From positions 186,001 through 250,000 of the forward strand of contig DAINXV010000002.1 of assembly GCA_036749735.1 (NCBI GenBank): 64,000 bases of DNA, read 5' to 3'. Under the pieces are notes generated by a model. The model saw only the letters and a list, made by a program, of their open reading frames with translations, did no database searches and was not told the origin of the DNA. The stretch comes from Lawsonella sp012842085. GTDB lineage: Bacteria; Actinomycetota; Actinomycetes; Mycobacteriales; Mycobacteriaceae. The translations under genes and the position numbers were made by a program. Shown here piece by piece: positions 1 to 8,229 of this stretch (position 1 is the stretch's first letter; each line of letters begins with the position of its first letter).

Positions 1-310
1 GGGCCCGATCCATGGGCAACATTTCGCAGGAACCAGCCACACCGAAGCCAGCACAGTGGACCACAATTCCTACCTCTGGCATGTCATTCACAACGGCGTC
101 GACCGATGCACGGTCATTAACATCCATTCGGCGATTAATAATTCTGCCGCCGCCACCATAGTTTTCGGTCGTTTCTTCACAATGGCGGGACGTGGCGTAT
201 ACCGTGTATCCCAGTTTGGCTAGAGCCATCGCGGTAGCTCGACCAATGCCTGATGAACCGCCTGTCACCAGCACATACGGCGAATATTGAGGATTTATTG
301 AAGCTCGCAT
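1..310 (-). CDS. Short-chain dehydrogenase/reductase, N-terminal part (runs off the left edge)
   Basis: The first 103 codons are present; the rest lies outside the window. The protein is an NAD(P)-dependent SDR oxidoreductase. The Rossmann nucleotide-binding motif TGGSSGIG is at residues 16-23, followed by a conserved Asp in the region RRMDVND and an HCAGF stretch that corresponds to the family NNAG motif. The catalytic Tyr-Lys part is not visible, so the substrate cannot be told. The ATG at 308-310 is the only reasonable start before the motif. It is divergent from rpsP, with 239 bases between the two starts. Family assignment is firm; function is unknown. Confidence 0.85.
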   Translation of the reverse strand, partial: MRASINPQYSPYVLVTGGSSGIGRATAMALAKLGYTVYATSRHCEETTENYGGGGRIINRRMDVNDRASVDAVVNDMPEVGIVVHCAGFGVAGSCEMLPMDRA

Positions 311-549
311 GAGCTCATTATAAATCGAGAGTTTTTATCTTTGGGTGGAAGTCTGGCAGAATAGCTAAAAGACTATCTCACAAGTGGGATTAGTTGCTGT
401 AAGAGGGCGCCGGTGACGGTTTCCCAGCGGGTTCGAAACGAATCTGATGAGGATGTGCCGCCCGGCTGTCACACCCGATAGAGGGGGAAAACCGGATACG
501 TAACTGCGTATCGTCTGAATTCCCCTGTGACATGAAAAAAGGAGCCATT

Positions 550-1062
550 ATGGCTGTCAAAATCAAGTTGATGCGTGTCGGTAAAGTCCGCAACGCTCAG
601 TACCGTATTGTTGTCGCCGACGCGCGCACTCGTCGCAGCGGTCGCGGCATTGAAACCATCGGTGAGTACTACCCGAAGAACGACCCCAGCGTCATCAAGC
701 TCGACTCTGAGCGTGCCCAGTACTGGCTCGGCGTTGGTGCCCAGCCCACCGAACCGGTTCTCGCTATTCTTAAGGTGACCGGGGATTGGCAGAAATTCAA
801 GGGTCTCCCTGCACCGGAAGAAATGAAGTACGCCACCGAAAAGCCCACCAAGCTGGATCTTTTCAATAAGGCTCTGGAAGAAGCAGCTGACGAACCCACT
901 GCTGAAGCCATCACCGCCAAGCGCAAGGCCGACAAGAAGGCTAAGGAAGACGCGGAAAAGGCTGCCAAGGAAGCGGAAGAAAAAGCCGCCGAAGAGGCCG
1001 AAGAGAAGGCTGAAGAGGCTGCTGAAGAAGCCGCAGAAGACGCAGACGCAAAGGCTGAATAA
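550..1062 (+). CDS. rpsP: Small ribosomal subunit protein S16 with long acidic tail
   Basis: S16 is a primary assembly protein of the 30S subunit. The S16 core (MAVKIKLMRVGK onward, including RRSGRGIETIGEYYP) fills about residues 1-90. The last 60 or so residues of the 170 are almost only Ala, Glu, Lys and Asp, a low-complexity extension well beyond the bacterial core of about 80-90 residues. I chose the ATG at 550 because AAAGGAG lies 7-14 bases upstream; an in-frame ATG at 532 lies upstream of that site. It leads the block rpsP-KH-rimM-trmD, with two bases before the next gene. Confidence 0.97.
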   Translation: MAVKIKLMRVGKVRNAQYRIVVADARTRRSGRGIETIGEYYPKNDPSVIKLDSERAQYWLGVGAQPTEPVLAILKVTGDWQKFKGLPAPEEMKYATEKPTKLDLFNKALEEAADEPTAEAITAKRKADKKAKEDAEKAAKEAEEKAAEEAEEKAEEAAEEAAEDADAKAE

Positions 1063-1064
1063 TT

Positions 1065-1310
1065 ATGAATGCCACCATCGTTGCTGATGCCGTCGACCAC
1101 CTGGTTCGCGGTATCGTCAACAACCCGGATGACGTCGAAGTTGCGCTGGTCCATGGGCGCCGGGGACGTACCATTGAAATTGTCGTCAACCCCGACGACC
1201 TCGGTCGTGTTATTGGGCGACGGGGACGCAACGCCACCGCCCTCCGCACCGTGGTTTCGGCCCTGGGAGGACGCAATCTCCGTGTAGATGTTGTCGATTC
1301 CGATCGATAG
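1065..1310 (+). CDS. KH-domain RNA-binding protein (KhpA type, Rv2908c-like)
   Basis: This is an 81-residue single KH-domain protein. The GxxG loop is VIGRRGRNA at about residues 49-57. KhpA-type proteins bind RNA and in other bacteria pair with a Jag/KhpB partner; a role in ribosome or sRNA biology is inferred from that family. It starts two bases after the rpsP stop, so the two are almost certainly co-transcribed. The order S16-KH-RimM-TrmD is the standard actinobacterial arrangement, which supports the call. Confidence 0.93.
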   Translation: MNATIVADAVDHLVRGIVNNPDDVEVALVHGRRGRTIEIVVNPDDLGRVIGRRGRNATALRTVVSALGGRNLRVDVVDSDR

Positions 1311-1353
1311 AATAAAACTGATCTGAGTAACAAACATCTACATAGGGATCCAC

Positions 1354-1878
1354 ATGGAACTTCATGCCGGTACGATCATTAAATCTCACGGGATAAAAGG
1401 TGACCTCGTAGTAGAGGTAACCACTGATTACCCGGAAGAACGTTTCGCGGTTGGATCCACAATTACACTTGAGCAAACGAGCGGCACCACTTCCGAACAC
1501 GAAGTGGTGGCCGCTCGTTGGCATCAGGACAGATTACTCGTGCGCCTCAGCGGCATTGCGGATCGTACAGCAGCTGACGAGGTACGCAACGCACACATCG
1601 TCGTTAGCGAAGATAGCCTCTCTGAGCTGGTCAATGAGGAAGACGACGAATACCACATCAGCGTATTGCTGGAGCTGACTGCCGTCACCACCGAAGGTGC
1701 GGAACTCGGCAAGGTTACCGACCTGCTCAGCCACACAGCCCAAGACATTTTGGTCATCACCGATGCGGAAGGCGCCGAACACATGGTGCCTTTTGTGAAA
1801 GCCCTAGTGCCCGATATTGATCTCGAGAACAAAAAATTGGTCTGCGATTTACCGGAAGGGCTGTGGGAACTGTTATGA
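1354..1878 (+). CDS. rimM: Ribosome maturation factor RimM
   Basis: RimM helps maturation of the 30S head and binds S19. The 174-residue protein has the N-terminal RimM beta-barrel (GTIIKSHGIKGDLVV near residues 6-20) and a C-terminal PRC-barrel region (LGKVTDLLSHTAQDILVI, about residues 116-133). The start ATG at 1354 is preceded by AGGGAT. Its stop overlaps the trmD start in an ATGA arrangement (1875-1878), which indicates translational coupling with the tRNA methyltransferase. Confidence 0.96.
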   Translation: MELHAGTIIKSHGIKGDLVVEVTTDYPEERFAVGSTITLEQTSGTTSEHEVVAARWHQDRLLVRLSGIADRTAADEVRNAHIVVSEDSLSELVNEEDDEYHISVLLELTAVTTEGAELGKVTDLLSHTAQDILVITDAEGAEHMVPFVKALVPDIDLENKKLVCDLPEGLWELL

Positions 1879-2639
1879 AGATCGACGTCTTCACCATCTT
1901 CCCCGAGTATTTGCAACCCCTGAAGGAGTCACTCCCTGGGAAAGCAATCGCGGCTGGCACCGTGGGCGTAACAGTTACCAACCTTCGCGAATTCACCCAT
2001 GATGTGCACCAATCCGTGGATGATGCGCCCTATGGTGGCGGTCCAGGAATGGTGATGAAACCCACCGTATGGGGAGAAGCACTGGACACTGTGGACACCA
2101 CAGATGATCCGGTACTAATCGTTCCAACGCCCGCTGGGAAACCTTTCACGCAACAGCAAGCAGCAGCCCTAGCACACGAAAAACACCTTGTTTTCGCCTG
2201 TGGGCGCTACGAGGGAATAGATCAGCGCGTTATTGAGGATGCCGCTCGCCGCATGCGGGTACAGGAAGTATCGATCGGCGATTATGTTCTCAACGGCGGC
2301 GAAGTTGCTGTTCTTGTAATGTGCGAAGCAATAATTCGGCTTTTGCCAGGAGTTTTAGGAAATAAGCGATCCCACGAAGAGGACTCCTTCTCCGACGGGC
2401 TATTGGAAGGTCCTTCCTACACCCGGCCAGAGAAGTGGCGAGAACTCACCGTACCGGACGTACTGCTGTCAGGGCACCACGCCAAAGTGTCCGCATGGCA
2501 GCGCCAGCAGTCTCTGCAGCGTACCTTCGAGCGCCGTCCAGAACTCTTGGATACCGCAGAATTAACTGAAGCGGATAAGACCTTTTTGGGAACTCTTGGA
2601 TGGCATCCGGGGAGTAGCGCCTCCGCCAGCTCTGATTAG
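1875..2639 (+). CDS. trmD: tRNA (guanine37-N1)-methyltransferase TrmD
   Basis: TrmD uses S-adenosylmethionine to methylate G37 of tRNAs reading CNN codons and prevents frameshifting. The 254-residue SPOUT protein shows MKIDVFTIFPEY at the start, GGGPGMVMKP at residues 54-63 and the trefoil-knot SAM site RYEGIDQRVIED near 111-122 followed by SIGDYVLNGGE. The ATG at 1875 overlaps the rimM stop; an in-frame ATG 12 bases upstream would lengthen the overlap and does not fit the family N terminus. It is the last gene before the separate rplS leader. Confidence 0.97.
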   Translation: MKIDVFTIFPEYLQPLKESLPGKAIAAGTVGVTVTNLREFTHDVHQSVDDAPYGGGPGMVMKPTVWGEALDTVDTTDDPVLIVPTPAGKPFTQQQAAALAHEKHLVFACGRYEGIDQRVIEDAARRMRVQEVSIGDYVLNGGEVAVLVMCEAIIRLLPGVLGNKRSHEEDSFSDGLLEGPSYTRPEKWRELTVPDVLLSGHHAKVSAWQRQQSLQRTFERRPELLDTAELTEADKTFLGTLGWHPGSSASASSD

Positions 2640-2776
2640 GTAATAGTCACGTCTTGTGGCACACTTAGATAGTTGTCTGCACCTCTAAGGTCAGGCATCT
2701 TGATCGGGGTACGAACCGGTTGAACCGTACGGTCGCCAGGGTCCTCTGCCTTATGACAATGCAAAAGGAATTAACC
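2640..2776 (+). promoter_or_regulatory. rplS upstream region with a possible leader hairpin
   Basis: The 137 bases between trmD and rplS contain GTACG and CGTAC half-sites around an AACCGGTT core (about 2709-2730) that can form a hairpin in RNA. A ribosome site AAAAGGA lies at 2764-2770. No clear promoter pair was found. An L19 autoregulatory leader is possible but I cannot match it to a known family. Confidence 0.3.
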
Positions 2777-3118
2777 ATGAACCTTATTGATGCTGTTGAA
2801 AAGGAAAACTTGCGGGACGACATCCCCAATTTCCGCGCCGGTGACACCGTAGACGTCCACGTAAAAGTTATTGAAGGCTCCAAGGAACGTGTCCAGGTCT
2901 TCAGTGGCGTAGTTATCCGTCGCCAGGGAAGCAGTATTCGCGAAACCTTCACCGTTCGTAAAATGTCCTTCGGTGTGGCAGTTGAGCGTACCTTCCCCGT
3001 ACATTCCCCCAACATTGACAAAATCGAGGTAGCCTCTCGCGGTAAAGTCCGCCGCAGCAAGCTGTACTACTTGCGCGAGCGCCGTGGCAAGGCCGCCAAG
3101 ATTAAGGAAAAGCGCTAA
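2777..3118 (+). CDS. rplS: Large ribosomal subunit protein L19
   Basis: L19 lies at the 30S-50S interface. The 113-residue protein is of normal length and carries FRAGDTVDVHVKV, RVQVFSGVVIRRQG, and the C-terminal RRSKLYYLRERRGKAAKI signature. The ATG at 2777 begins MNLIDAVEKENL and sits six bases after an AAAAGGA site; in-frame upstream ATGs (2720 and 2756) lack this. A strong hairpin at 3143-3185 follows the stop. Confidence 0.97.
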   Translation: MNLIDAVEKENLRDDIPNFRAGDTVDVHVKVIEGSKERVQVFSGVVIRRQGSSIRETFTVRKMSFGVAVERTFPVHSPNIDKIEVASRGKVRRSKLYYLRERRGKAAKIKEKR

Positions 3119-3142
3119 ACGCTCAAGAAACCTTATACTTTT

Positions 3143-3185
3143 ACGAACCGGATCAGAAGCAAAGAAGCATTCTGATCCGGTTCGT
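3143..3185 (+). terminator. Terminator-like hairpin after rplS
   Basis: A perfect 16-bp stem (3143-3158 with 3170-3185) with an 11-base loop follows rplS by 25 bases. There is no T-run after it, so it is either a U-less terminator, as is common in actinobacteria, or a 3' stabiliser. Confidence 0.65.
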
Positions 3186-3273
3186 CGTATCCTAGAACAG
3201 TAACTGACTGTTACGGCAGTCCCCACCACTAGAATGAAGTCTTAAAATAACGGATAGAAATTCGAAAGCGCAT

Positions 3274-4077
3274 ATGTTCAGTCGTAAGAAAGACTCCGAA
3301 AATACTGCACCAAACGATGTGCAAGATACTGCTGAATCAGCAGCTGCCAATGAGGACGCCGCGACAGAAAAAGGTGACGAGAAAACAAAACGCAATCCGG
3401 CGTTAAATTTCCTCAAAGAGGTCGCGATAATCCTCGTTATTGCGCTGGCGATCAGTGCACTAGTACAAAACGTTATCGCACGCGTCTACGTCATCCCCTC
3501 CGAATCCATGATGCCAACGCTGCAAGTTGGAGACCGGATTCTAGTGGAAAAAATCTCCTACAATTTCAACGATCCAGAACCTGGCGATGTAGTTGTTTTC
3601 GAAGGAACTGATTCCTGGAACGAGTGGTATGAGTCCAACCGCTCCGACCAACCCGTGATCAAAGCACTGCAAGACTTCGGTAGCTTTGTGGGGCTCGTGC
3701 CGCCAGACGAGAACAACCTGGTTAAAAGAGTTATTGCAGTAGGCGGACAAACAGTGCGCTGTCAGCCGGGCGATAAAGGAATTACCGTAGATGACCGCGT
3801 CATCCCCTCCGACTACACCCTCTATCCGCCAGTAGTGGACTGGGGCGGACGCGAAAACGGCTCCAATGCTTGTGGCGGCCCCTACTTTGGTCCCTTCACC
3901 GTTCCCCAAGGTTTCCTGTGGGTAATGGGGGATAATCGGACAGATTCCGGTGACTCTCGCTACCACACCGACGGAAAATACAAGGGCATGATTCCTCTGG
4001 AAAACGTGCGCGGGAAAGTAATATCCATCATCTGGCCAATTGGACGCTGGCAAAAAGTACAAAGCGTCGATTTCTAA
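3274..4077 (+). CDS. lepB: Signal peptidase I
   Basis: LepB cleaves signal peptides from Sec and Tat substrates at the outer face of the membrane. The 267-residue protein has an acidic, low-complexity cytoplasmic N terminus (1-45), one transmembrane helix (about 49-68), the catalytic Ser78 in PSESM and the catalytic Lys151 in KRVIAVGG, then the box GDNRTDSGDSR at 219-229. Two cysteines (167 and 200) lie in the outer domain. It is the standard neighbour between rplS and rnhB. The upstream ribosome site (GAAAG) is weak. Confidence 0.96.
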   Translation: MFSRKKDSENTAPNDVQDTAESAAANEDAATEKGDEKTKRNPALNFLKEVAIILVIALAISALVQNVIARVYVIPSESMMPTLQVGDRILVEKISYNFNDPEPGDVVVFEGTDSWNEWYESNRSDQPVIKALQDFGSFVGLVPPDENNLVKRVIAVGGQTVRCQPGDKGITVDDRVIPSDYTLYPPVVDWGGRENGSNACGGPYFGPFTVPQGFLWVMGDNRTDSGDSRYHTDGKYKGMIPLENVRGKVISIIWPIGRWQKVQSVDF

Positions 4078-4089
4078 AACCACGCCCCC

Positions 4090-4755
4090 ATGAGTTTCCC
4101 CACAAACACTGCACCACCTACCAATGGGTTGCATGGTATGGAGGAAATGCTGCTGGCGCACGGTTGTGGGCCAGTGGCAGGGATTGACGAAGCGGGCAGA
4201 GGCGCCTGCGCGGGGCCGCTAACCGTGGCTGCGTGTATTCTGCCGGAAAAGTTGAGTCCTGAGCTACAACAGCTAGCGGACTCCAAAAAACTTACGCCGG
4301 TGCGGCGGGAGAAACTTTACCCCGTCATTAAAGAACAAGCAGTGGCGTGGTCAGTGGTTTTCTTCCAACCCGATGAGATCGACAAACTGGGTGTCCAGCA
4401 CTGCAATATTGAGGGTATGCGCCGGGCTATTGCCCAGTTGTCGGCAGCGCCAGGCTACGTGCTTACTGATGGGTTCAAAGTGCCCGGTCTGCCGATGCCC
4501 TCTTTAGCGGTACCAAAAGGTGACGCCAATATTTCATGTATTGCTGCTGCGAGTGTCCTGGCCAAGGTGACGCGCGATCGCATTATGGTAGAACTAGACG
4601 AAACTTTCCCAGAGTACGGATTTTCGGGGCACAAAGGCTACTGCACTGCCGTGCACCAGAAGGCACTGGAAACACATGGAGTGAGTCCGATTCATCGGCG
4701 AAGCTACGCGAATGTTGAGAAAGCTTTTCACATCGCCGGTAATAGGGCTAACTAG
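4090..4755 (+). CDS. rnhB: Ribonuclease HII
   Basis: RNase HII cuts RNA in RNA-DNA hybrids and starts removal of misincorporated ribonucleotides. The 221-residue protein has GIDEAGRG at 31-38, giving the first two acidic metal ligands, LADSKKL near 62-68, the LTDGFKVPG segment and the C-terminal HRRSYANV region. The start at 4090 is 12 bases after lepB; a second in-frame ATG at 4138 would remove a poorly conserved 16-residue head and is also possible. It precedes the DUF2469 gene, as in mycobacteria. Confidence 0.95.
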   Translation: MSFPTNTAPPTNGLHGMEEMLLAHGCGPVAGIDEAGRGACAGPLTVAACILPEKLSPELQQLADSKKLTPVRREKLYPVIKEQAVAWSVVFFQPDEIDKLGVQHCNIEGMRRAIAQLSAAPGYVLTDGFKVPGLPMPSLAVPKGDANISCIAAASVLAKVTRDRIMVELDETFPEYGFSGHKGYCTAVHQKALETHGVSPIHRRSYANVEKAFHIAGNRAN

Positions 4756-4775
4756 AACCAAACAAGGAGCAAAAG

Positions 4776-5084
4776 ATGGGTGTCGAAGACCTGGAAGACT
4801 ATGAAGCTCGCATGGAGCTGTCTCTTTACCAAGAATATAAAGACATCGTTTCCCAGTTCTCCTACGTCGTCGAAACTGAGCGTCGTTTCTATTTGGCGAA
4901 CTCCGTAGAGTTAATTCCGCGCAACAACAATGGTGAAATTTTCTTCGAAGTTCAGATGGCGGATGCGTGGGTGTGGGATATGTACCGTCCGGCTCGGTTC
5001 GTTAAAAATGTGCGGGTGGTGACGTTCAAAGACGTCAATATCGAGGAACTAGACAAACCCGATATTGAGATTCCCAACAGGTAG
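4776..5084 (+). CDS. DUF2469 family protein (Rv2901c-like)
   Basis: This 102-residue acidic protein is a member of DUF2469, a family confined to actinobacteria and found next to rnhB. It starts MGVEDLEDYEARMELSLYQEY and contains ETERRFYLANSVEL. No catalytic motif or membrane segment is visible and the function is unknown to me. An AAGGAG site lies nine bases before the ATG. It ends the lepB-rnhB unit, since a strong terminator follows. Confidence 0.92.
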   Translation: MGVEDLEDYEARMELSLYQEYKDIVSQFSYVVETERRFYLANSVELIPRNNNGEIFFEVQMADAWVWDMYRPARFVKNVRVVTFKDVNIEELDKPDIEIPNR

Positions 5085-5117
5085 CTTTATTCACATCTTC
5101 GCTTAATGTGGAATACC

Positions 5118-5150
5118 GGGGCTAGCAGCCAACGCTAGCCCCTTTTTATT
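5118..5150 (+). terminator. Rho-independent terminator after the DUF2469 gene
   Basis: A 9-bp GC-rich stem (GGGGCTAGC at 5118-5126 with GCTAGCCCC at 5134-5142) with a 7-base loop is followed directly by TTTTT. Confidence 0.92.
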
Positions 5151-5174
5151 ACCTCGATAGTGCACGCTTGCTGC

Positions 5175-5567
5175 ATGCACACTTATTCGACAAGCCACAA
5201 TTTAGGACAAGCAGGGGAGCACAGTGCTCAACAGTGGTGCTCTCAACACCATCTACAAGTGTTGGAGACTAACTATGTCGCACCCCAAACGCGCACAGAA
5301 ATCGACATTATTGCGCAGGACACCGCCACCGCCGAGATTGTTTTTCTGGAGGTAAAAACTCGCTCCACAAGTCACCATGGTTGGCCGGAAGAAGCTGTCC
5401 ACTTCCGAAAACAACAGAAAATTCGGCAGGCAGCCATACAGTGGTTAGCTGACATCCGGGAAAGTGATCCACAGTTTGGTTACCCCGAGCTCCGTTTCGA
5501 TGTGCTTGCCCTCATCGGCAGTGTGCAAGAAGGGTTTGTGGCGAAACACTATCGAGGTGTTTTCTAA
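5175..5567 (+). CDS. YraN/UPF0102 family nuclease-like protein
   Basis: This is a UPF0102 protein with a restriction-endonuclease-like fold. The key residues are visible: a Glu near the N-terminal GQAGEHSA segment, then EIDIIAQD and the FLEVKTRS motif (D-ExK pattern). The exact substrate of the family is not settled. I prefer the ATG at 5175 (130 residues); a GTG at 5160 would add five residues rich in Cys and His that are not typical. The stop shares a base with the comM start (TAATG), as is usual for the yraN-comM-dprA operon. Confidence 0.9.
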   Translation: MHTYSTSHNLGQAGEHSAQQWCSQHHLQVLETNYVAPQTRTEIDIIAQDTATAEIVFLEVKTRSTSHHGWPEEAVHFRKQQKIRQAAIQWLADIRESDPQFGYPELRFDVLALIGSVQEGFVAKHYRGVF

Positions 5568-7075
5568 TGGCACTGGGAGCAGCACAGTCAGTAGCTATGC
5601 AGGGTCTATCAGCAATTCCCGTCACCATAGAGGCAGCCACGGGGAGAGGACTGCCAACCACTCAACTGGTCGGCAAAGCAGATATCTCGGTACGCGAATC
5701 TGTACAACGTTTGCGGGCCGCCTTCACCCACATCAATATTCCGTGGCCCCGTAGCCGTATCACGCTGTCATTATCCCCAGCTGACGTTCCCAAAACGGGC
5801 GCACACTATGATCTCGCAATCGCGGTCGCCATACTTAATGCACAACGGATCTCGGCTGACAACACTCTCAGGGAGGCGCACACCGCATTTTTGGGTGAAG
5901 TGGGACTGGATGGTCACATTGTGCCCGTCACAGGCGTCCTTCCAATGGTGCTGGCTCTGCGACAGAAAGGGATTAAACGTATTTATGTGCCGGCCGCCAA
6001 CTACGCGGAAGCAAGCGTGGTCCCCGATATCGATGTTGCGCCTATTAACCATCTTCAAGATCTTCTACAGCACACACCTGGGGAACAACCAGTTCCTGCA
6101 CAAACCGCATCAGACAATCAACACGGTTCCCCGGCACCAGATTTTTGTGACATTCGAGGACAAAGACAGGCGATAGAAACAGCGCTTATAGCGGCTGCAG
6201 GAGGCCACCATTTGCTCATGCTGGGGCCACCGGGTTCCGGCAAATCCATGATTGCTGCCCGCATACCAAGCATTTTGCCGCGCCTTAACTTTGAAGAGTC
6301 CCTCGAAGTTACCTCCATTCATTCAATATTGGGGGAGTTGAATCCGGCAGCACCGCTGATGACGGAAGCACCATTCGTTGCTCCCCACCCCCGCATAACC
6401 GCTGCCGCACTACTCGGGGGAGGGAGTGGATTTGCTAAACCAGGAGCCATCTCTAGAGCACACCGAGGCGTCCTTTTCCTAGATGAGTGCACCGAGATAA
6501 AAAGCTCCACATTAGACCTTTTGCGAACTCCACTCCAGGAGAAAGAAATAAGACTTTCCCGCAGCCAGGGGACAGTCACCTATCCTGCCCATTTCCAACT
6601 AGTACTGGCGGGAAACTCTTGTCCCTGCGGAGCCCCCACAGTCGCTGAATGTCGCTGCTCGAGCAGCGTGAAGGAACGATATCGCCAAAAAATTTCTGGC
6701 CCCCTCTTGGACCGTATCGACATTCGTATGCGCCTCGAACCGCCCCGGATGGGTTTGCTCAGCACTAACAGCAGTGTGGACTCAGGAACTCTGCGTGGCA
6801 TTGTCGCCACAGCGCGGAAACGGGCACAAAAACGATGGGGCAGAAGTGTCACCAACGCCGCAGTAGATGAGAAAACACTACGAAAAGTACCACTGCAGGC
6901 ACAAGCACTCGAACCCACCTATCCCTTGCTGCGGGCAGGCATGCTATCAGCCAGAGGTTTACAGCGAACTATCCGTCTGGCATGGACAATTGCCGATCTC
7001 AATAACCAACAAGCCCCAGGTTCTGCAGAAATTGCGGAAGCCCTGGAGTTGCGAGTCTCCTTGGAGGATCTATAA
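5567..7075 (+). CDS. comM: YifB/ComM family Mg-chelatase-like AAA+ ATPase
   Basis: ComM is a hexameric AAA+ helicase that extends branch migration during natural transformation. The 502-residue protein has an N-terminal Lon-protease-like fold (GLPTTQLVGKAD near 28-39), a Walker A GPPGSGKS at 220-227, a Walker B segment VLFLDE near 304-309 and a Cys-rich stretch (NSCPCG...ECRC) typical of the family. It overlaps yraN by one base and lies eight bases before dprA. All three DNA-uptake-associated genes are intact, although competence has not been shown for such organisms and the machinery is not in this window. Confidence 0.95.
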   Translation: MALGAAQSVAMQGLSAIPVTIEAATGRGLPTTQLVGKADISVRESVQRLRAAFTHINIPWPRSRITLSLSPADVPKTGAHYDLAIAVAILNAQRISADNTLREAHTAFLGEVGLDGHIVPVTGVLPMVLALRQKGIKRIYVPAANYAEASVVPDIDVAPINHLQDLLQHTPGEQPVPAQTASDNQHGSPAPDFCDIRGQRQAIETALIAAAGGHHLLMLGPPGSGKSMIAARIPSILPRLNFEESLEVTSIHSILGELNPAAPLMTEAPFVAPHPRITAAALLGGGSGFAKPGAISRAHRGVLFLDECTEIKSSTLDLLRTPLQEKEIRLSRSQGTVTYPAHFQLVLAGNSCPCGAPTVAECRCSSSVKERYRQKISGPLLDRIDIRMRLEPPRMGLLSTNSSVDSGTLRGIVATARKRAQKRWGRSVTNAAVDEKTLRKVPLQAQALEPTYPLLRAGMLSARGLQRTIRLAWTIADLNNQQAPGSAEIAEALELRVSLEDL

Positions 7076-7083
7076 CCAGCGCC

Positions 7084-8226
7084 ATGTCTACCTCATTTAG
7101 CACAGAACAATTAGCATGGGCTTATCTTGCTCGGGTAGCGGAAGGCCCCTGCGCTCCTCTCCAGGAACTCATCCAACAAATTGGCCCAGTTGATACCGCC
7201 GAGATTATAGCCAGTGGCGCCAATCTGCCCACCGCCTTGGAAAGCAAAGTGGCTGCTCGCAGACACCACAACGTGTCCCAAAAGGATCTGGAAATAGCGG
7301 AGGCTAATGGCTTCCAACTCATTACTCCCGCTCACGAGTGTTGGCCGCACGAAACGTTCACAGTTTTCGACTACTCTGCAATCTGGGATCGCAGACGACG
7401 GGATAGCGCCGCCTACCCACCGTATGCACTGTGGGTAAAGGGGAATGTAGACCTGTTGAAACGCACCTCAGTAGGGGTAGTCGGTTCCCGGATCCCCTCC
7501 CGCGCCGGGCAGAAGTTGACTCGAATAACCGCAGAAGAATTAGTTTCGTACGGGTATGTTGTGTTGTCCGGCATGGCCAAAGGGGTTGACGGTATTGCCC
7601 ACACAGTAGCCCTCGAATTAGGGCAGCCCACTATTGCTGTCCTCGCGTGCGGTCTTGACCGGGTTTACCCTGCTGCACACACCAAAATGTTTCATGAAAT
7701 CGCGGAAAATGGTCTGTTGATTAGCGAATATCCACCTGGAACACGCCCAGCACGGCACCGGTTCCTGGCACGTAATCGGTTGTTGGCCGTGTTGGCATGT
7801 GGGGTAGTGGTGACGTCAGCAGCGTGGAGAAGCGGGGCCCTCAATACTGCCTCTTGGGCACGGGATATGGGGAAACCGGTACTTGCCTGGCCACACAGTG
7901 TAGATGACCCAGACGCGGCCGGCTGCCATAGGCTGGTGCGAGAAGGAGCTACCTTGGTTAGCTGTGGAGAAGAAATCAAGGAAGAACTTGCTGCTATCGG
8001 ACAACTCGCGCTTCCCCTTTCGAAGGACGCTAAGGAAACCGATAAACTACTAAACCGTGACAAGAAAGTCTGGGAAGCGGTTTCCCCGTATTTCCCGACT
8101 AGCCTTACCGAGATAACTGCAGAATCTGGCTTGCCCCGAGCTGATGTGCTCTCGATCCTCAATTCTCTAGTCCGACAACACTTGTTGGTTGAGGAGAAGG
8201 GACACTGGATTCGCCAAAAGGATTGA
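7084..8226 (+). CDS. dprA: DNA processing protein DprA
   Basis: DprA (Smf) protects incoming single-stranded DNA and loads RecA. The 380-residue protein has the Rossmann-like core: VGVVGSRIPS, SGMAKGVDGIAH, LACGLDRVYPAAH, LISEYPPG and RHRFLARNRLLA, and a C-terminal winged-helix-like tail (about 310-380). It is a little divergent where most homologues read VVVEA: here VVVTSAAWRSGALNTA. It follows comM closely, and its stop lies three bases before the ferrochelatase start, which links a recombination gene to a haem gene in one transcript. Confidence 0.95.
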   Translation: MSTSFSTEQLAWAYLARVAEGPCAPLQELIQQIGPVDTAEIIASGANLPTALESKVAARRHHNVSQKDLEIAEANGFQLITPAHECWPHETFTVFDYSAIWDRRRRDSAAYPPYALWVKGNVDLLKRTSVGVVGSRIPSRAGQKLTRITAEELVSYGYVVLSGMAKGVDGIAHTVALELGQPTIAVLACGLDRVYPAAHTKMFHEIAENGLLISEYPPGTRPARHRFLARNRLLAVLACGVVVTSAAWRSGALNTASWARDMGKPVLAWPHSVDDPDAAGCHRLVREGATLVSCGEEIKEELAAIGQLALPLSKDAKETDKLLNRDKKVWEAVSPYFPTSLTEITAESGLPRADVLSILNSLVRQHLLVEEKGHWIRQKD

Positions 8227-8229
8227 AAT

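Noticed and set aside
669..1337. Long open frame on the minus strand opposite rpsP and the KH gene
   Set aside because: It is a shadow of the Glu/Ala/Lys-rich S16 tail; the predicted Ser/Ala-rich chain has no family resemblance and there is no ribosome site.
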